From Thermoplasmata archaeon (GTDB taxonomy: Archaea > Thermoplasmatota > SW-10-69-26): a stretch of DNA of 6,017 nt. Under the pieces are notes generated by a model. It saw nothing but the letters and a program-made list of their open reading frames with translations, had not been told where the DNA came from and made no database searches. This document shows, piece by piece, positions 5,415 through 6,017 of this stretch. The stretch covers positions 1 to 6,017 of the forward strand of contig PWVY01000071.1 of the NCBI GenBank assembly GCA_003561665.1, in the 5' to 3' direction. The position numbers and the translations under genes are program-made. Position 1 is the first letter of the stretch. Every line of letters begins with the position of its first letter.

Positions 5415-6017
5415 CAGGCCTCAAACGTGAGGAAGCAACAACGTTCGCCCCCTGCCATGTCACATCGTTCTTCGTCCCTAACATCCAGCCTCGTGAACCA
5501 CAACGCACGGGTTCCTGGGGGGCTGGCCTTTGCCTTGGTACCGGCGTTGTCGCTTCGGTCCAAGCTTCCCAGAGCACTTCGATGACGATCAACGTCGAGC
5601 GGGGAGGCCTTGCTGAGGATCAAGAAGCCCGCGCGACACGGGAAGCTCTCCGTTTGCTTATAGACACCCACGCACCCTCCCCCTTGAGCGTCTCGTGCAC
5701 GGTTCACGAGGGAGCTCCCGTGGGTCAAGGGTTTGGGGTTTCTGGAGCCAGCGCGCTGGCGAGCGCGTTCGCGCTTGCTCGCTGCTTAGGGGTTGGCCGA
5801 TCAGAGGCGCTCAAGGCGGCTCACCTGGCCGAGGTCCGTAACCGGTCCGGGCTTAGCGATGTCACGGCCAGCTTCCTTGGCGGTGCCGTCGTCCGCACGG
5901 CTCCAGGCTTGCCTCCATTCGGTTCCACGATGCGTTTACCTTCAAAGGGAAGCGTCGTGGTCGCAACGACGGGGCCCCCGTTGGACACGGGAACCCTGTT
6001 GCGCGATGAAGAGGTCA
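5411..6017 (+). CDS. pok: Pantoate kinase (GHMP family), truncated by the window end
   Basis: This kinase phosphorylates (R)-pantoate with ATP to 4-phosphopantoate, the first step of the archaeal route to 4'-phosphopantothenate that replaces bacterial pantothenate synthetase and kinase. The visible 202 codons, out of an expected 280-300, match the family. An N-terminal substrate segment FAPCHVTSFFVP (12-23) and GSWGAGLCLGTGV (34-46) come first. The GHMP ATP-binding loop PVGQGFGVSGASALA follows at 103-117, and then HLAEVRNRSGLSDVTASFLGG (138-158), a typical pantoate kinase signature. The start is GTG, which overlaps the coaBC TGA as GTGA and has AGGAGGT six bases upstream. No stop occurs before the window ends, so the C-terminal domain is missing from view, not from the gene. 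The pairing with coaBC agrees fully with the CoA pathway; phosphopantothenate synthetase, the intervening enzyme, may be the next gene or elsewhere. Confidence 0.93.
   Translation, partial: MTGLKREEATTFAPCHVTSFFVPNIQPREPQRTGSWGAGLCLGTGVVASVQASQSTSMTINVERGGLAEDQEARATREALRLLIDTHAPSPLSVSCTVHEGAPVGQGFGVSGASALASAFALARCLGVGRSEALKAAHLAEVRNRSGLSDVTASFLGGAVVRTAPGLPPFGSTMRLPSKGSVVVATTGPPLDTGTLLRDEEV

Noticed and set aside
5750..5785. GC-rich palindromic stretch that could look like a terminator hairpin
   Set aside because: It encodes the Gly/Ala/Ser-rich ATP-binding loop of the GHMP kinase and is followed by open coding sequence, with no T-run.

Overview
The window looks like a chromosomal segment of a moderately GC-rich euryarchaeon, with no mobile element, phage gene or CRISPR array. 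The archaeal assignment rests on four things. A GHMP-type pantoate kinase, an archaea-specific CoA enzyme, directly follows coaBC. CoaBC carries the archaeal 'PAMHE' variant of the decarboxylase motif. The cis-prenyltransferase has an archaeal-type YAFSTENF motif. Several genes show TTTAAA-like TATA boxes about 28 bases before a start codon, as in leaderless archaeal transcripts. The tRNA also lacks an encoded CCA. A Thermoplasmatota-type lineage is possible, but the sequence alone does not settle it.

Left part (1-2608, all minus strand, read right to left): a PAP2_3-type membrane phosphatase or phosphotransferase, a UPF0173-type metallo-beta-lactamase hydrolase, the cis-polyprenyl diphosphate synthase UppS, and the probable first 31 codons of a further gene that starts one base after the uppS stop. 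UppS makes the long polyprenyl diphosphate from which archaeal glycosylation lipid carriers derive. A PAP2 enzyme in the same run could dephosphorylate such a lipid or transfer a head group to it (inference).

Middle (2609-3438): a divergent intergenic region with a candidate TATA box and an inverted repeat, then a plus-strand gene for a small protein anchored in the membrane at both ends. Its outside domain has six N-glycosylation sequons. Facing it is a tRNA-Gly(CCC) gene on the minus strand, only three bases beyond the stop codon.

Right part (3439-6017): an unrecognised protein with a faint resemblance to the PhzF/DapF isomerase fold (minus strand) is divergent from the CoA operon coaBC-pantoate kinase (plus strand). 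The two directions share a short intergenic region whose near-palindromic TTTTAAA box sits at the centre of an imperfect C-rich/G-rich inverted repeat. The kinase starts inside the coaBC stop codon (GTGA overlap) behind a strong AGGAGGT and runs off the window end. It makes 4-phosphopantoate; phosphopantothenate synthetase (not in this window) joins that to beta-alanine; CoaBC then adds cysteine and decarboxylates to 4'-phosphopantetheine.

No stretch over 300 bases lacks a gene. I found no wholly new system. The points most worth following are the symmetric bidirectional promoter linking an unknown gene to CoA synthesis, the cysteine-free CoaBC, and the lipid-carrier cluster beside a sequon-rich surface protein.
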